Below, piece after piece: positions 32,907-44,900 of a stretch of 64,000 bases of DNA. Every line of letters begins with the position of its first letter. Positions within the stretch are counted from its first letter, which is position 1. The stretch spans positions 1 to 64,000 of the forward strand of contig CAUYUJ010017629.1 in assembly GCA_963575745.1 (NCBI GenBank). The letters run 5' to 3'. The DNA comes from Prorocentrum cordatum. Lineage: Eukaryota > Sar > Dinophyceae > Prorocentrales > Prorocentraceae. Both the position numbers and the translations under genes were made by a program. Below the pieces are notes generated by a model. That model did not search any database. It was not told the origin of the DNA and was given only the letters and a program-made list of their open reading frames with translations.

Positions 32907-35900
32907 AGGAGCAGAAGATGGCGCGGCTACCAGCTTTCGGAGTCAGAGGCCCGCGCGGACTTCTCCAGTCGGCGCCGGACCCCTCTTGCCGACACCCTCT
33001 CCAGCGCGCGGAGCGCGCGGGGGGCGGCGCGGAGTCAGGGGTGGGGAGGGCCGCCCCCAGACCCCCGACGTCGCCAATCTCTGCTCACAACGCAGACCTC
33101 CCAAGCATGATTACCAAGCATGATTACAACGCAGACCTCCCAAGCAAGCTTGGGGCATCATGGGCATTATAGCCCCCGACCCCCCTCCCCCCCCCTCTGG
33201 GCACCGCCGCCGTGCGCATCGGGCACACGGCGGGGGGGAGGCGTTACATTATACCCTTCCCCGGCCCCCTCCCCCCCCCCCTTATAATGCCCATGATCGC
33301 TGAAAATGGAGAAACGCGCTTCAGCCCCGACCTCCGAGTCATTACGTTTATGTCATTCTTCGTTCCCCTAATGTCCACGAGATCCGCGCGGGCCTCCGGA
33401 AGTCTGTGGCCGTGCTGTCGTTTGGCCCTCTCGCGTCGGCCTGGCCTGCCTGCCCTCGGAGGACGTCGCGCCGGGCGCGTCCTGCTGGATCACGGGCTGG
33501 GGCTACCTCTCCTCGGGCGGCTCGCAGCCGCGAGTGCTCCAGGAGGCGGGCCCTGCTACCCTTTCCTCGTTTTCGCCCGTTTCGTCTCCACCGCCGGCCT
33601 CGCCCCGAGGTCCTGGCCAGCACGCCCCCCGGGAGAGGTCCGGGAAGTGGTGCCTATTGGGTTCCCCGGTGGCGAGGCGTTTTGGCCTGCCGTACACCTT
33701 GGGCGATGCTTAAGAAAACTTAAGTTTTCGGCCAGAGTCTCGATTATTCTTAACGTTTCAATGTAAATCTTAAGATTTGAATAGAAATGTTGGGTTTTTA
33801 TTCAAGTTCTGAGACTATGAATTTCTTAACCCATGATTTCTTAAGCATTTCGCAGGGTGTACAGTAATTATAAGTTCGCCTTGTGACGACCGGTGGCGAG
33901 CCCGCCGCTGGCGTTCAACGTTGAGCGCCGCCGGCGACCCAGAATTGGCCGATGTTGAACGATCCGACGTGTCGGAAACCGCCGGTCGTGGGAGGTTGAA
34001 AGATCCCCGCGCTTTCGGGAAGCAACGCCACGGTCCACGCGATCATACCCGTCGCGCGTTGAAAGCAGGCATTTAGGGGACCTCCCAGGTATCATTTTGC
34101 CGCAAGCGCTCTCCCGTTTCAAGAGTGGAGCGGCTTCAAATTCTTCGGGGGCGGCCGAGAGGGGGCGATGACCAGGAGGGGTTGCTTTCCTGGCCGGGGC
34201 ATCATGTCTCCCCGGGGCCGCGCGCGTGCCTCCTGCCACGATGCGCTAAGCGCTAACCCATCTCTTGGACGCCCATCTTTTCGGATGCAACTCCTGGGAG
34301 GTCAAATTCTGTTTTCGCCCTGGTCCGAAATCCGGCTCAATCCCGCTTAATCCCGCTTATTCCGGCTTAATCCCGCTTAATCCCGCTTAATCCGGCTGAA
34401 CCTGCTTACTCCGAGGCCCACTCCGGCGTAACAGCTTCCAAATGGGGCTTAATCCTCCTTAGTCTTTCCGACGAAAACCTCCCAGTAGTTGCCTCTTAGC
34501 ATCTTGGATGCCCTTGAGAGGGCGGTCAAGCCCATCTACTTCCAGCGCCTTCTGCATGCTGATGCCACCTTTTTCTGAGCGGTGGGCACGGGCAGAACGG
34601 GGGTGCGGGCCCGCCAGGGTCCCCCGATCGCCGGCCGCGCTGCGATGGTGGCGTCTTGCGCGCTTACGTTTTGGCCCCCCGGCGGCCCCCCAACAAGCAC
34701 CGCACCAAAGGTCGCTCTGACCCAGTGGTCACTCCTCCGTGTCGCCGACCTTAGCCGGCCCCGGCGCGGGCACGGGATCGAGTGGCTTCCTGGTCGGTCC
34801 GGGAGGGCGCGCTCACCGACCCGCGGGTCCAGGAGCGGGGTCGGGGTGTGCCCAGCGCAGCGACCATTCCCGCCGGGGAATGGGTCGAGATCTCTGGGAA
34901 TCTACGCGAAAGAACATGACGGCGGGGGCTAGGAAGGGGGTGTGGCTGCGCCAGGGTGTGGTTTGCGATCCGTGCCGTTGGGGCCTGGGGGTCGCCACGC
35001 TGCGCCAGAGGTGTGATGAAGCCTCGTCGGGGCGCGGCAGAGATCTCTGCTCTGTCGGGGTCTTGGCCCGGCCCTCCAGTCGCGAGCTGCAAGCCACACT
35101 CTTGGCATGCCACCCATCGGAGGCGCCGACCAGTGTGGGCCCAGGACCAGACATGCACCGTCCTGACAATTGAGGACGGCGGTGTGTCTCAAGTTCAGGC
35201 CCCAGGGGGCCCTTGCCTGGTTCCAAGACCACCAACAAGCGACTCGGGATAAAAAAAACAGGCCCTGGGTGACCCGACGTCGCGAACGATTTGCAAGGTC
35301 GTGTAATGTGCGGACTGGGAGCCCAGACCCTATCTGCCCGCGGCATTTTCGAGTTGGGTCGATCTGTGATGGTCCTGGGGCACCCGCAACCAGGCGAACA
35401 CGCCCGGTGTGATGCATTCTAACGCCCAGACCTCAGGGGTGAGGCCCTCCCACCTCGTGCTCACCCTGCCGAGGCCACCGTCGCAACCCTGAGCCACGAC
35501 GACTGCGAGTCGCTCTACTCTGGCTCCGGCTACGCTATGACCGAGAAGATGTTGTGCGCGGTTGGCGCGTTGGACGACGGCAGCGTTGTGGACGGGTGCC
35601 AGGGGGACAGCGGCGGGCCCCTGGTGTGCGAGTCGGGCGGCAGCTACGTTGTCCATGGGGCCACCTCGTGGGGCGTGGGGTGCTGAGAGGAGGAAATGGG
35701 TTTCATACCACTACTACCCTTCCCCCCTAGGCCTTATTGGGGCCTCCTGGGAGGCCCTCGTCGCCGCGGCTGGATTCGCCTCGCAATCCTGGTCAGTGCG
35801 CAGCATTGGGAGGGTCTGGGGAGCCGCGGTATCGGTATCTTTTGGTTTCCCCAGGTGCGCGCACAGCACCTACCCTGGGGTGTGGTCGCGAGTCTTTGCG

Positions 35901-38900
35901 GTCAGGGGCTGGATCGACCACCACGTTTTCGATATCGCCACCGCTCCCCCCACGCCAGCGCCCACAGCAGCCCCCGTCGTGTGCGCTGGGAATTCCTCTG
36001 CCTTCGACGGCGGCTACGGAGGCTGCGACACGTACAAAGAGGGACTGGCCAACCACGACTGGTGCGACGCCGACGTGGATGGGGCCTCGGGTCTGCTGGC
36101 CGAACAGGTGTGCCTTTCCTCTGTCCTCCCAGAAACCACTTGTATCGGGTCATTTCGATTCGAAGTACGTCGATCCCGGCCGGCTCGATCCGATTTGACT
36201 TCAATCTGTGACGACCCGATGCGGACAGGGTGATTGGATGGCGTTGCTGTGGCTCTTGGCGAGGAGGATTCAATCCGTACGTTCACGCCAGGGGGTCATC
36301 TAGATCCACTGGTTTGGAGACGTGCCCCCTAGGGGATTTGAAACTTCCCGCCCTCGGGGGGCTTGACGTCAGAGGAGGAAAAGGTGCCCATACGGCTACC
36401 CGTCGGTGTTTGAAGTAGGTATTTCTGGATGCCCAGATCCAAGTCTTTTTTATGTGCCTTCCTACTTTAAGAGTCGAGTGGTATTCCCTCTTCCCTCCTC
36501 TTCAGGGTGCGGGCGGAAATCTGTTCTATTTCCAACGCCTTCCTGCTTCATGTTTCTACCCACTTCTTCCGACCGATGGGTACCCTTCCCTCGCTTCCAC
36601 CTTCTTGGGCCTCCTTGGAGGCCCTCGTCGCCACGGCTGGATTCGTCTCCAAATTCTGGTCGGAGCGCACCCAGCCGGGCTGCGACTCGTTCCTGGCTTG
36701 CTTTCTCCATTTGATCAGGCGGTGGACATGAGTAAACTGCTACTGCGGATCAGTCAGGCCTAGAACGAGGGTAAGTCGTTGCAGAGCGTGCCGGGACGCT
36801 CTCAGAGCGTGTCGGAGCGCTCTGGAACAGCCTTGGCGCTCGATACATCGTCTAGTTCAGCCAGCTATCATGGATTCCCGATTTCTTCTCATCCGACGTG
36901 GTCCTTTTGCCTCCGCCTTCGCGAAGGATTCGAGCCTGAGCCCACGCGGGAGATTAGGTGTTGGCGGCTGCGGGGTGCCTGAGCTGGCTGGGCCCCGAGA
37001 AGATCTCTCAAGAAGGAGATAGGAGGGTAGATCCGTGCAAACTCGGTCCCTGGACCACTGGACACCTCCCGGGATCAATCTGGTGGAGTTTGTGCACCCC
37101 AGATCCTTTTTTTTTGGGGGGGGGGGACGGTCCAGGGGCCCGAGTCCGGCCGTAAAGAATCCCTTCCCGAACCCAGAGCCTCGAAGTTAATTTTCTTTCT
37201 TGCTGGCTGGAGCCATCGGGGGTGGACAGACCTCCTACCCTGACACGTCGATTAAGGAATTTGCCGTTTTCGATTCGCGAGAGGGCGTCGCGGCCGTCAT
37301 TTTTGCGGGTTCAGGTCCGTCGGTTTCGGTTCCAGGCCGTTTTATTAAAGGCAGGTTTGTTAAAGGGAGTCTTGTCCACCGCCGAAGCCAGTGGTGGTCG
37401 GTCATGCGCAGAGGGCGGGGTAGGGGGAGGGGGGAAGGCTTCTTCAAAACACACCTGCTTCTTAGAGGGCGCTGGCCTCCTCCACAAACGTAAGACCGGA
37501 GCCTCCTAAGGAGCAGGGTGCTTCTATAAGAAGCCTTGCCCCCTCCTCCTACCCCCCTCTGCGCGCCGCCAAGGTGGGCCACCTCAGACTCCCAGCCAAC
37601 TCCCAATTGGGTGCTCGCACTGATCTAAGCCGACTTTTTGGTGGCATCACCCGAACAAACTAGTCTTATGCATGCGTCTCGCGCCCAAGGGGCGACACGC
37701 GCGCCTATGAATCTTATCTTATAAGCTCCCTGGTGGCGGGGGCTTTCTGGCCGAACCTCTCGGGAAGCGATAAACTACAATATGTCTGCACGGTATGATC
37801 TTGTCGGACGGACTCCTCCAAGAAGGACGCATACGTAGTGACCTCTAAGGATTTTTAGAGCCCCCAATAGGGGGTAACTCATTATTTGTTTCGGCTGCCT
37901 TATTCACGGACTGGGGTCCCGACAATCGGGGTTATAACTAGTTATTTGTTCCGCGGCACCCGCCGCGCGACAACGACGACGACAGAAGGAGGGAGGAGGA
38001 GGAGGAAGAGGGGAGAGTTTGGGGACCAGCCCGGTTCACCGCCGAGGGAAAAAGAGGGGGGGGATTAAAACACAAGACCCTCGGTGGTTAGTGGTAAGTC
38101 CTCCTCCTTCTCTACCTCCTCCTCCTCCTCATTCTTCTCCTCTTCCTTCTCTTCCAGCTCCTCCTCCTCCAGCTCCTCCTCCTGCTGCTCCTGCTCCTGC
38201 TCCTCCTCGTCCTCGTCGTCCTCCTCCTCCCATTCCCGATTCGATTTAGCACGCCCCGATGGAGCCTGCCAGCCGAACGCCGCGGCTGCCTGGCCAGGTG
38301 TGCAAGGAGTGCAGCGCCTGCCTCCCGCCCTGCGTGGGCGACGCCGGGGCCTTCAGCGGCTGCGCCGGGTGCGCCCCATCCGCCGCCCGAAGACGTCCAC
38401 TCAGAGCCCCGAATCATCAGGGGTAACTCGGGTCAGGGATAACTCGGGTTCGTTTTTCGGGAATCCGAACCCGAGTTACCCCGGACCCGAGTTACCCCGG
38501 ATAACTCGGGCGTCCAGAGCCCCGAATCATCAGGGGTAACTCGGGTCAGGGATAACTCGGGTTCGTTTTTCGGGAACCCAAACCCGAGTTACCCCGGATA
38601 ACTCGGGCGCCCAACACATCCACCGCTCTTCGGAGTCGTGCCGTGCTAGCTCGAGGAGCGGTGGATATGGCCATCAGCCCGCCCGCGCGGGCGGGCAGAT
38701 GTCCTTAGCCGCCGCTCCCCGAGTCCTCGGAGCAGGACCCAGGAGGCGGAGGCGGAGGAGGAGGAGGGAGGAGGAGGAGGAGGAGGAGGAGGAGGAGGAG
38801 GAGGGGGAGGAGGAGGAGGAGGAGGAGGAGGAGGAGGAGGAGGAGGAGGAGGATGAGGAGGAGGAGGAGGAGGAGGAGGAGGAGGAGGAGGGGGAGGAGG

Positions 38901-41900
38901 AGGGGAGGAGGAGGGGAGGAGGAGGAGGAGGAGGAGGAGGAGGGGGGGCCACCGCGGGGAGGCCGCTCGGCTGGCCTCCCTGCAGGGGCCACGTCAGTCA
39001 GAAGAGGAAGCGGCAACGATACCGCGACCCTTCTCTCTCTTTCGCCGTTTTGGGCCTCCTGGGATGCCCTCGTCGCCACGGCTGGACTCGACGCGAAACC
39101 CTAGTCAGAACCCACCCAGGGAGAGGTCTGGGGAGTAGCGGCGGTACCTTTTAGTGTCCACAATTGGGGGGACAACCATGGTGGTCGATGCATCAACCCA
39201 CAAACGCCCATTGATCGCCGATAGGGGTCTGATGCCTATCGCCGATCTATCGGCGATGTATCGCTGACTCCAGGTAGATGTTCCTCCCCCCTCAATTATG
39301 TTAGCCCCCCCGATCGTTGCCCCTCACCTGGGGCTTAGCTGTTCTAAAAACGCTGGGAACCAAGAGGAGAACAACGGCCCCTCCGGGCCCAGCAGGATTG
39401 CGTCGCAGTGAAGAAGGGGGGCCCCTTGGTGAGGATCGAGGATCGAAGCGCTCTGGGCAAAGTTGTTGGACACAGCTTTTGACGTGTTTCGTTCTCTTTG
39501 ACGTTCGGGGGAGGAGCGGCACAGACACGAGGTCCGCTCGCCACGAGCAGCGCCGGAGGCACTGCCAAGGGCTCCCTCGAGGGCGCGAAGTTATTCGCGC
39601 TTCGCGCTTCGCGGTCCTCGTTCCTCCTCCCCCTCCTCCTCGTCCTCCTATTCTCCCTTTGGGAGGGCGGCGCGAGAGCGCGAAGTTATTCGCGCCTCGC
39701 GCAGCGCGAAGCGCGAAGTTGGGAGCCCTAGCATTGCCAGGTTGGCCTTGCACTCATGCCAAGAAGTTCGCCCGGAGCTCCAGCTCTCTGCTTGTGCCGT
39801 CTGTGCTCCTGCGATCGATCCTCTGGGCTGCCTCTTCTCGCCACGGCTGGAGTGCCCTGAACTTCTCGGTCAGAACGCACCCCGGGGGAGGCCTAGAAGG
39901 AGACGATCGGGAGCCTCGAGATGGGGGTCAATGCAAACGGGGGTCAGCCAGGGCGCCGGATCCTGCAGGATCCTGCGGAAGACCCCCTCTGGCTGACCCG
40001 GGTCAGCGAGCCGCTCGTGGCCGCGAGGCGGCCGCGCCTATTGGCTGACCCGGGTTTGCGAAGATCTGCGCTGCAGTTTTTTTTTTTCCTGCATTGCAGT
40101 TTTTGGTTTCCCGCTGACCCGGGTCTGGATTGACCCGGGTCAGAAGATCCCCGAGACGAGCCCCGAGGAGCGAAGACCTGAGGAGTTGCACGTCTTCGGT
40201 CTCCCCTGGCCCTTTCCGGAGCCCTCGGAGAGCCGTGGGGCCCGGGGACTCGCTCCCTTCCGGATCCGGTCCCTTGGCGTCAGGGTTCTCATGGTCCCGA
40301 GGCGCTTCAAAAGGGAAGCCGACCAGCGTGGGCGCTAAACTATCGGTTTTTGCATACTATGTGGTGCTGCATATGTTCTGCAACATGTATGTATATACAT
40401 CTATGTATACACATAGACTTTGTGTAAGGTGTGTGGTTGCAATCGGTATGGTGCAATCTGGGAACCTATGAGGTGCAAAATCTGCGGTGTGGTGACCTGA
40501 CCGCGGCGGAGGGCGGCGACGAGGCGGCGTCGGGCGGCGACGGGGCGGCGGCGGGCCGACAACCAGCTGGTCGGGGCGACAGACCAGCCTGAGTGCAAGC
40601 AATGTTTTGGAGAACTACACATCCACGTCCCCCGCCCGCTGTGATCCCAAGACGTCGCTCCCGCAGGCGGTGGATGTGGCCATATCCCCGCCTCGCGTCA
40701 AGGGCCATCTGCCTACTCATGCCACACAAGAGGTACGCGGTGGGCGGCGTCAGTTACGAGAGCTGCGGGAAGGATTCGGACGCCGCCACGGGCCTGCTCG
40801 CAGCAGAAGTCTGCGCCGAGTGCGAGCAGTGCATCGCGCAGCCAGCGTCCGCGGCACCGACAGCCGGGCCCATCCCGGAGGCGCTGCCGATCGAGGAACG
40901 TCAACCATACGACGGGTTCGCGCCGCGTTGACGCAGCGTCGACCCCAGCGCGGGCGTTCCGGGCTGGACGCCGTGGGTGGCCCAGGATCGGCCGACATCG
41001 AAGGATCTGCGTTGACGGGAGGCCGCGACCGACCAAAACCGAGCGGTCCGAGCAGTGACAGAAGCAACGCACGAGTCGTCATGACTCCAGGCCTCCCGGA
41101 TGTCTGAGTAGATGGGGTCGGGGGATCGCGCCGCATCGCCGATGCATCGGCGATGGGGCTCGATGTGGAGCCCGATGTTCTCCACGCCGACGTCGCCGGT
41201 GCATCACCGACGTCGACGACGCATCGCTGGTGCGTCGCCGATGCATCGCCGATGCATCGCCGATGTATCGGCGGTGCGGCGCGATCCTCCGACCCCACCT
41301 ACTCCGACCCCATCTAGGCTTGGCATCGCTCGGACGTGTGCATGTTTCCTTCGGCGAGGACCATTGAGGAGCATCCTTGATCATGTGGCGAAAACAACAC
41401 GCACGAAACCGAAAATAGCACAGGGAATGGACGTCCGAGCGATGGCGAGCAGGAGGCCTCTAAATGACAGGGGCCAGCTGTGCAGTCGGGCCTGGTTAGT
41501 ATAGGCGGCTCTGCGAGACCAAGGGTGCCCGCGTGCCCTGCCTGTTGCGTGTTGTTCTTTTATGTGTTCTGGAGACCGGGTGCCCTCGGCAGAGACGTGT
41601 TCGGGAGCCTCGAGATGGGGGTCAATGCAAACGGGGGTCAGCCAGGGCGCCGGATCCTGCAGGATCCTTCGAAGACCCCCTCTGCTGCAATGATCGCCCC
41701 CCCTGTTGTTTCAATAGATATCCTATAGCATGCTTATAGCTTGTCTATAAGGCGGATGATCCTCTATTGCTGCGGCCAAACTACATAAGACTTTTTGGTG
41801 TTAGAGTGCCGCAATACAGTTTATGTTAGAATTTGCAAATCATATACAAGTTAGGTGCAACGCTATAGTACTTCGGAACAAATTCATTAAGCACGTATAG

Positions 41901-44900
41901 ATATTTATAACATACAAAATAAGCCAAATAGCTATGCTAATAGATAGCTAAATAGATGCAAATAGAGGCCGCTAATAACTTAAATAGTGTTTTTTTTTGA
42001 AGCAGTTTTTGCCCCCCCCCCCTCCCCCCTCCCCCTCCCTCTGCTTGCATTCCCGCCTCCTCGCCCTTTTCCGCCTCCCCAGCATGCAGGGCTTGCGCAG
42101 CGGTCAACCACTGCAAGCGGTCACCCGACCATTTCGACCAGCGCAAGCGATCATCTGCCCCTTTGCTTGCGCAACCGTCGACCCACCAGCGGTTTCCCTA
42201 CCGCTTTGCCGAATAGCGGTTCCCTACCGCTTTGCCGAATAGCGGTTCCCTACCGCTTTGCCGAAGTAGCGGTTTCCCTACCGCTTTGCCGAAGTAGCGG
42301 TTTACCTACCGCTTTGCCGAAGTAGCGGTTGACCACCGCTTTGCCGAAGTAGCGGTTGACCTACCGCTGTGCGAAGTAGCGGTTGACCTACCGCTGTGTG
42401 CAAGCACGACGCAGGAGGAGGAGGAGGAGGAGGAGGAGGAGGAGGAGGAGGAGGAGAAGTTGAGGAGGAGGTTCTCACCTGTTCTCGGAACAGCCACGCC
42501 TTGCTCAAGGCGTGCAGAGGGGCAGGGGCAGGGTTCGGGCGCAGGCATGGCGGCGCCCTCGCAGCTGGTCCTTCGCGCGCGCGCCAGCACGAGCTTGCTG
42601 GCGTCGCTTCGGGGTACGAAAGCCTTCGGCCAGGTCTCGAGAGCGGAGGCTGCCCACTTGAAGGCTTTGATCCAGTCCTCTGGGCACGCCGATCGGGACC
42701 AGATACAGGCGACGATCCGTGCAGCAGGCTTCCAGGGGAAAGACCAGTCCGATCTCTTGGACGCGGTCGCTGAGGTCGCGGCCGCAGCGCCCGCGGCCCC
42801 CGAGATGCCCAGCAAGGGAGGACAGCAGGATTTCGAATCTGCCGTCTTTTTTGTGCCGAAGGCGATGTGGGACCAGCTGGCCAGGACAGCGAATACCGAA
42901 GAAGTGTTCGCCTTGTATGGCAAGCTCGGCCTGCGCCAGAGGTTCTCCGAGGGGACCATGCACGCGTTGGGGCTCGTCATCCTCTGCGTGACGGAGGGCG
43001 TGGATGAAACTTTGAGGATGGCGCCAGCCGCGCGCACTAATAGCATCAAGCCCATTAAGGCTGCCTACAAGCGCTTCGCCGCCGACCTCCCGAGCCCGCC
43101 AGTCTGGGTGGAGAAGTTGCCGAGCAGCCCGGAGGCCCTGAGGGCGCAGCACCCCGAAGTTTTCAAGGCAGCGTACCCAGACGGCCTCGGGGAGATGCAG
43201 TTCCCCTTGCCAGTGCGCGTCTTCCGAGAGCTGGTGTCAGTCACCAAGATGCGCGTGCACGGTTCCTCAAAGAAGAGCCCCTCGGCCTCGGTGATGTCCG
43301 CGGCGCCAATGACTGAGATGGGGATGGTCGTCAGCATGTTGGGCGAGGCGCTCAAGAGCGTCGTCCAGCAGGGCCAGCCGAAAAACGGCATTGGCTTGCG
43401 GATGCTCACGCAGACGCCGAGGAGCAGACCTCACGTGTCACCAGCCCCGCCCTTGCCGATCCAAGACAAGGCCTCAGAAGATGAGGCCGAGGAGGTCGAC
43501 CAGCACGAGGCGGGCCAGGAGCAGCCCGCGGAGGCGAAGAAACCGCTCACGGTGGATGAGGCCACGAAAGCCCTCCTGGCCAAGTCGGGCGTGAAGCGCA
43601 AGGCAGGGGGCCCTCCCGCGGCGAAGGCCAAGGCGAAGGCCAAGGCCAAGCCCATGAAGGCAGCGAAAGACTCTGGGAAGGGCTACAAGGCCACGGTCAC
43701 AGTGTCGTACTCTCACGAGAAGAGCCGCCAGCAGTTCCTGGGCCGCTGCAGCGAGACCAAGAGCGCCGCGTTTTGCTACAAGGGGAAGAGCAAGAACGCG
43801 GTCGAGAACGAAGTCAAGGCCCCTTCGGTAGTTCAAAAAATCTCATACGCAAATGCGTGGCACTCACGCTCACAGGCCCCCCCCCCCAGCCACTAACCCA
43901 GCACGAGTGCCGCGCGTGCGTTTGTGCATTGCGCGCGTGGCCCCTTGCAGGCGTGGTGCCGCGAGCAGTGCAAGAAGTTCAAGGTGCCCATCTCGCCGAA
44001 ATTCAAGGCCTGAGATGCCCCAGCTCGCACGCTAGCCTGTCGGTCAGGCCAGCGCGGGATGCGCGCACAAGGGGGGGGGGGGGGCGTCCAGAGCAAAACG
44101 CACCGCCCCTCCTATACTTTCCTTTGCTCTGCCTTTGCTACTCCCAGCGGTGAGCCCACCGCTACTCCATGCAGCTATCAACTATTATGACAATCAGCGG
44201 TCTTCCAACCGCTTTCTCCATGGCAGCGGTCTTCCAACCGCTTTCTCCAGCGGTCTTCCAACCGCTTTTCTTCTTATTTTTGCACCTGCGAACCGCAAGT
44301 GGCAGAAGGAGGAGCAGGAGCAGCAGAAGGATCAGGAGGGGGAGGCGCAGCAGCAGAAGGAGGAGGAGGAGGAGGAGGAGCTGGGGGAGGAGCGGAGGAG
44401 GGCAATCAGGGGAGTAGCAGGTGGAAGGGGCTGCAGCAGAAGGAGGAGGAAAACCAACGATGCTGTCTGCAGCCATTTGCGGCTCAAGCGCTCCAGGCGG
44501 TCGGACGCGCCTCCCTGGGCTCGCTCCTGCCATGGCGACGCCCACGCTCAGCTTCGAGGAACTCCTCGATGAGCTCGACGCCGCCCAGAGGTCGAACAGC
44601 AGCTCGAGCCATCAGCCAGCCAGTACGCTGGACGAGATCGTGGAGGCGCTGCGGCAGCCAGCTCCAGCTCCAGACGAGGATGAAGCAGGCGGCTCCTCGG
44701 CTCGCATGGACGACCAGTCGGACGAGTTCGACGGCGAAATCAGCAGGCTGCTTCACGCTCGCGAGGCGGCGCCAGAAGAGCCGAGCCCATGGGCGGCCAG
44801 GCCAATGTCGATCGGCAGATCAAGCGACCTGACGCCCGACGAGTTGCAGACCCTGCGCACCGAGGAGCGCCTTGCGAGGGCGGGCAACGTGCCTTGGCAG

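Noticed and set aside
38748-38942. Poly-Glu or poly-Ser coding region
   Set aside because: Pure GGA microsatellite, open in several frames on both strands, with no splice or start context.
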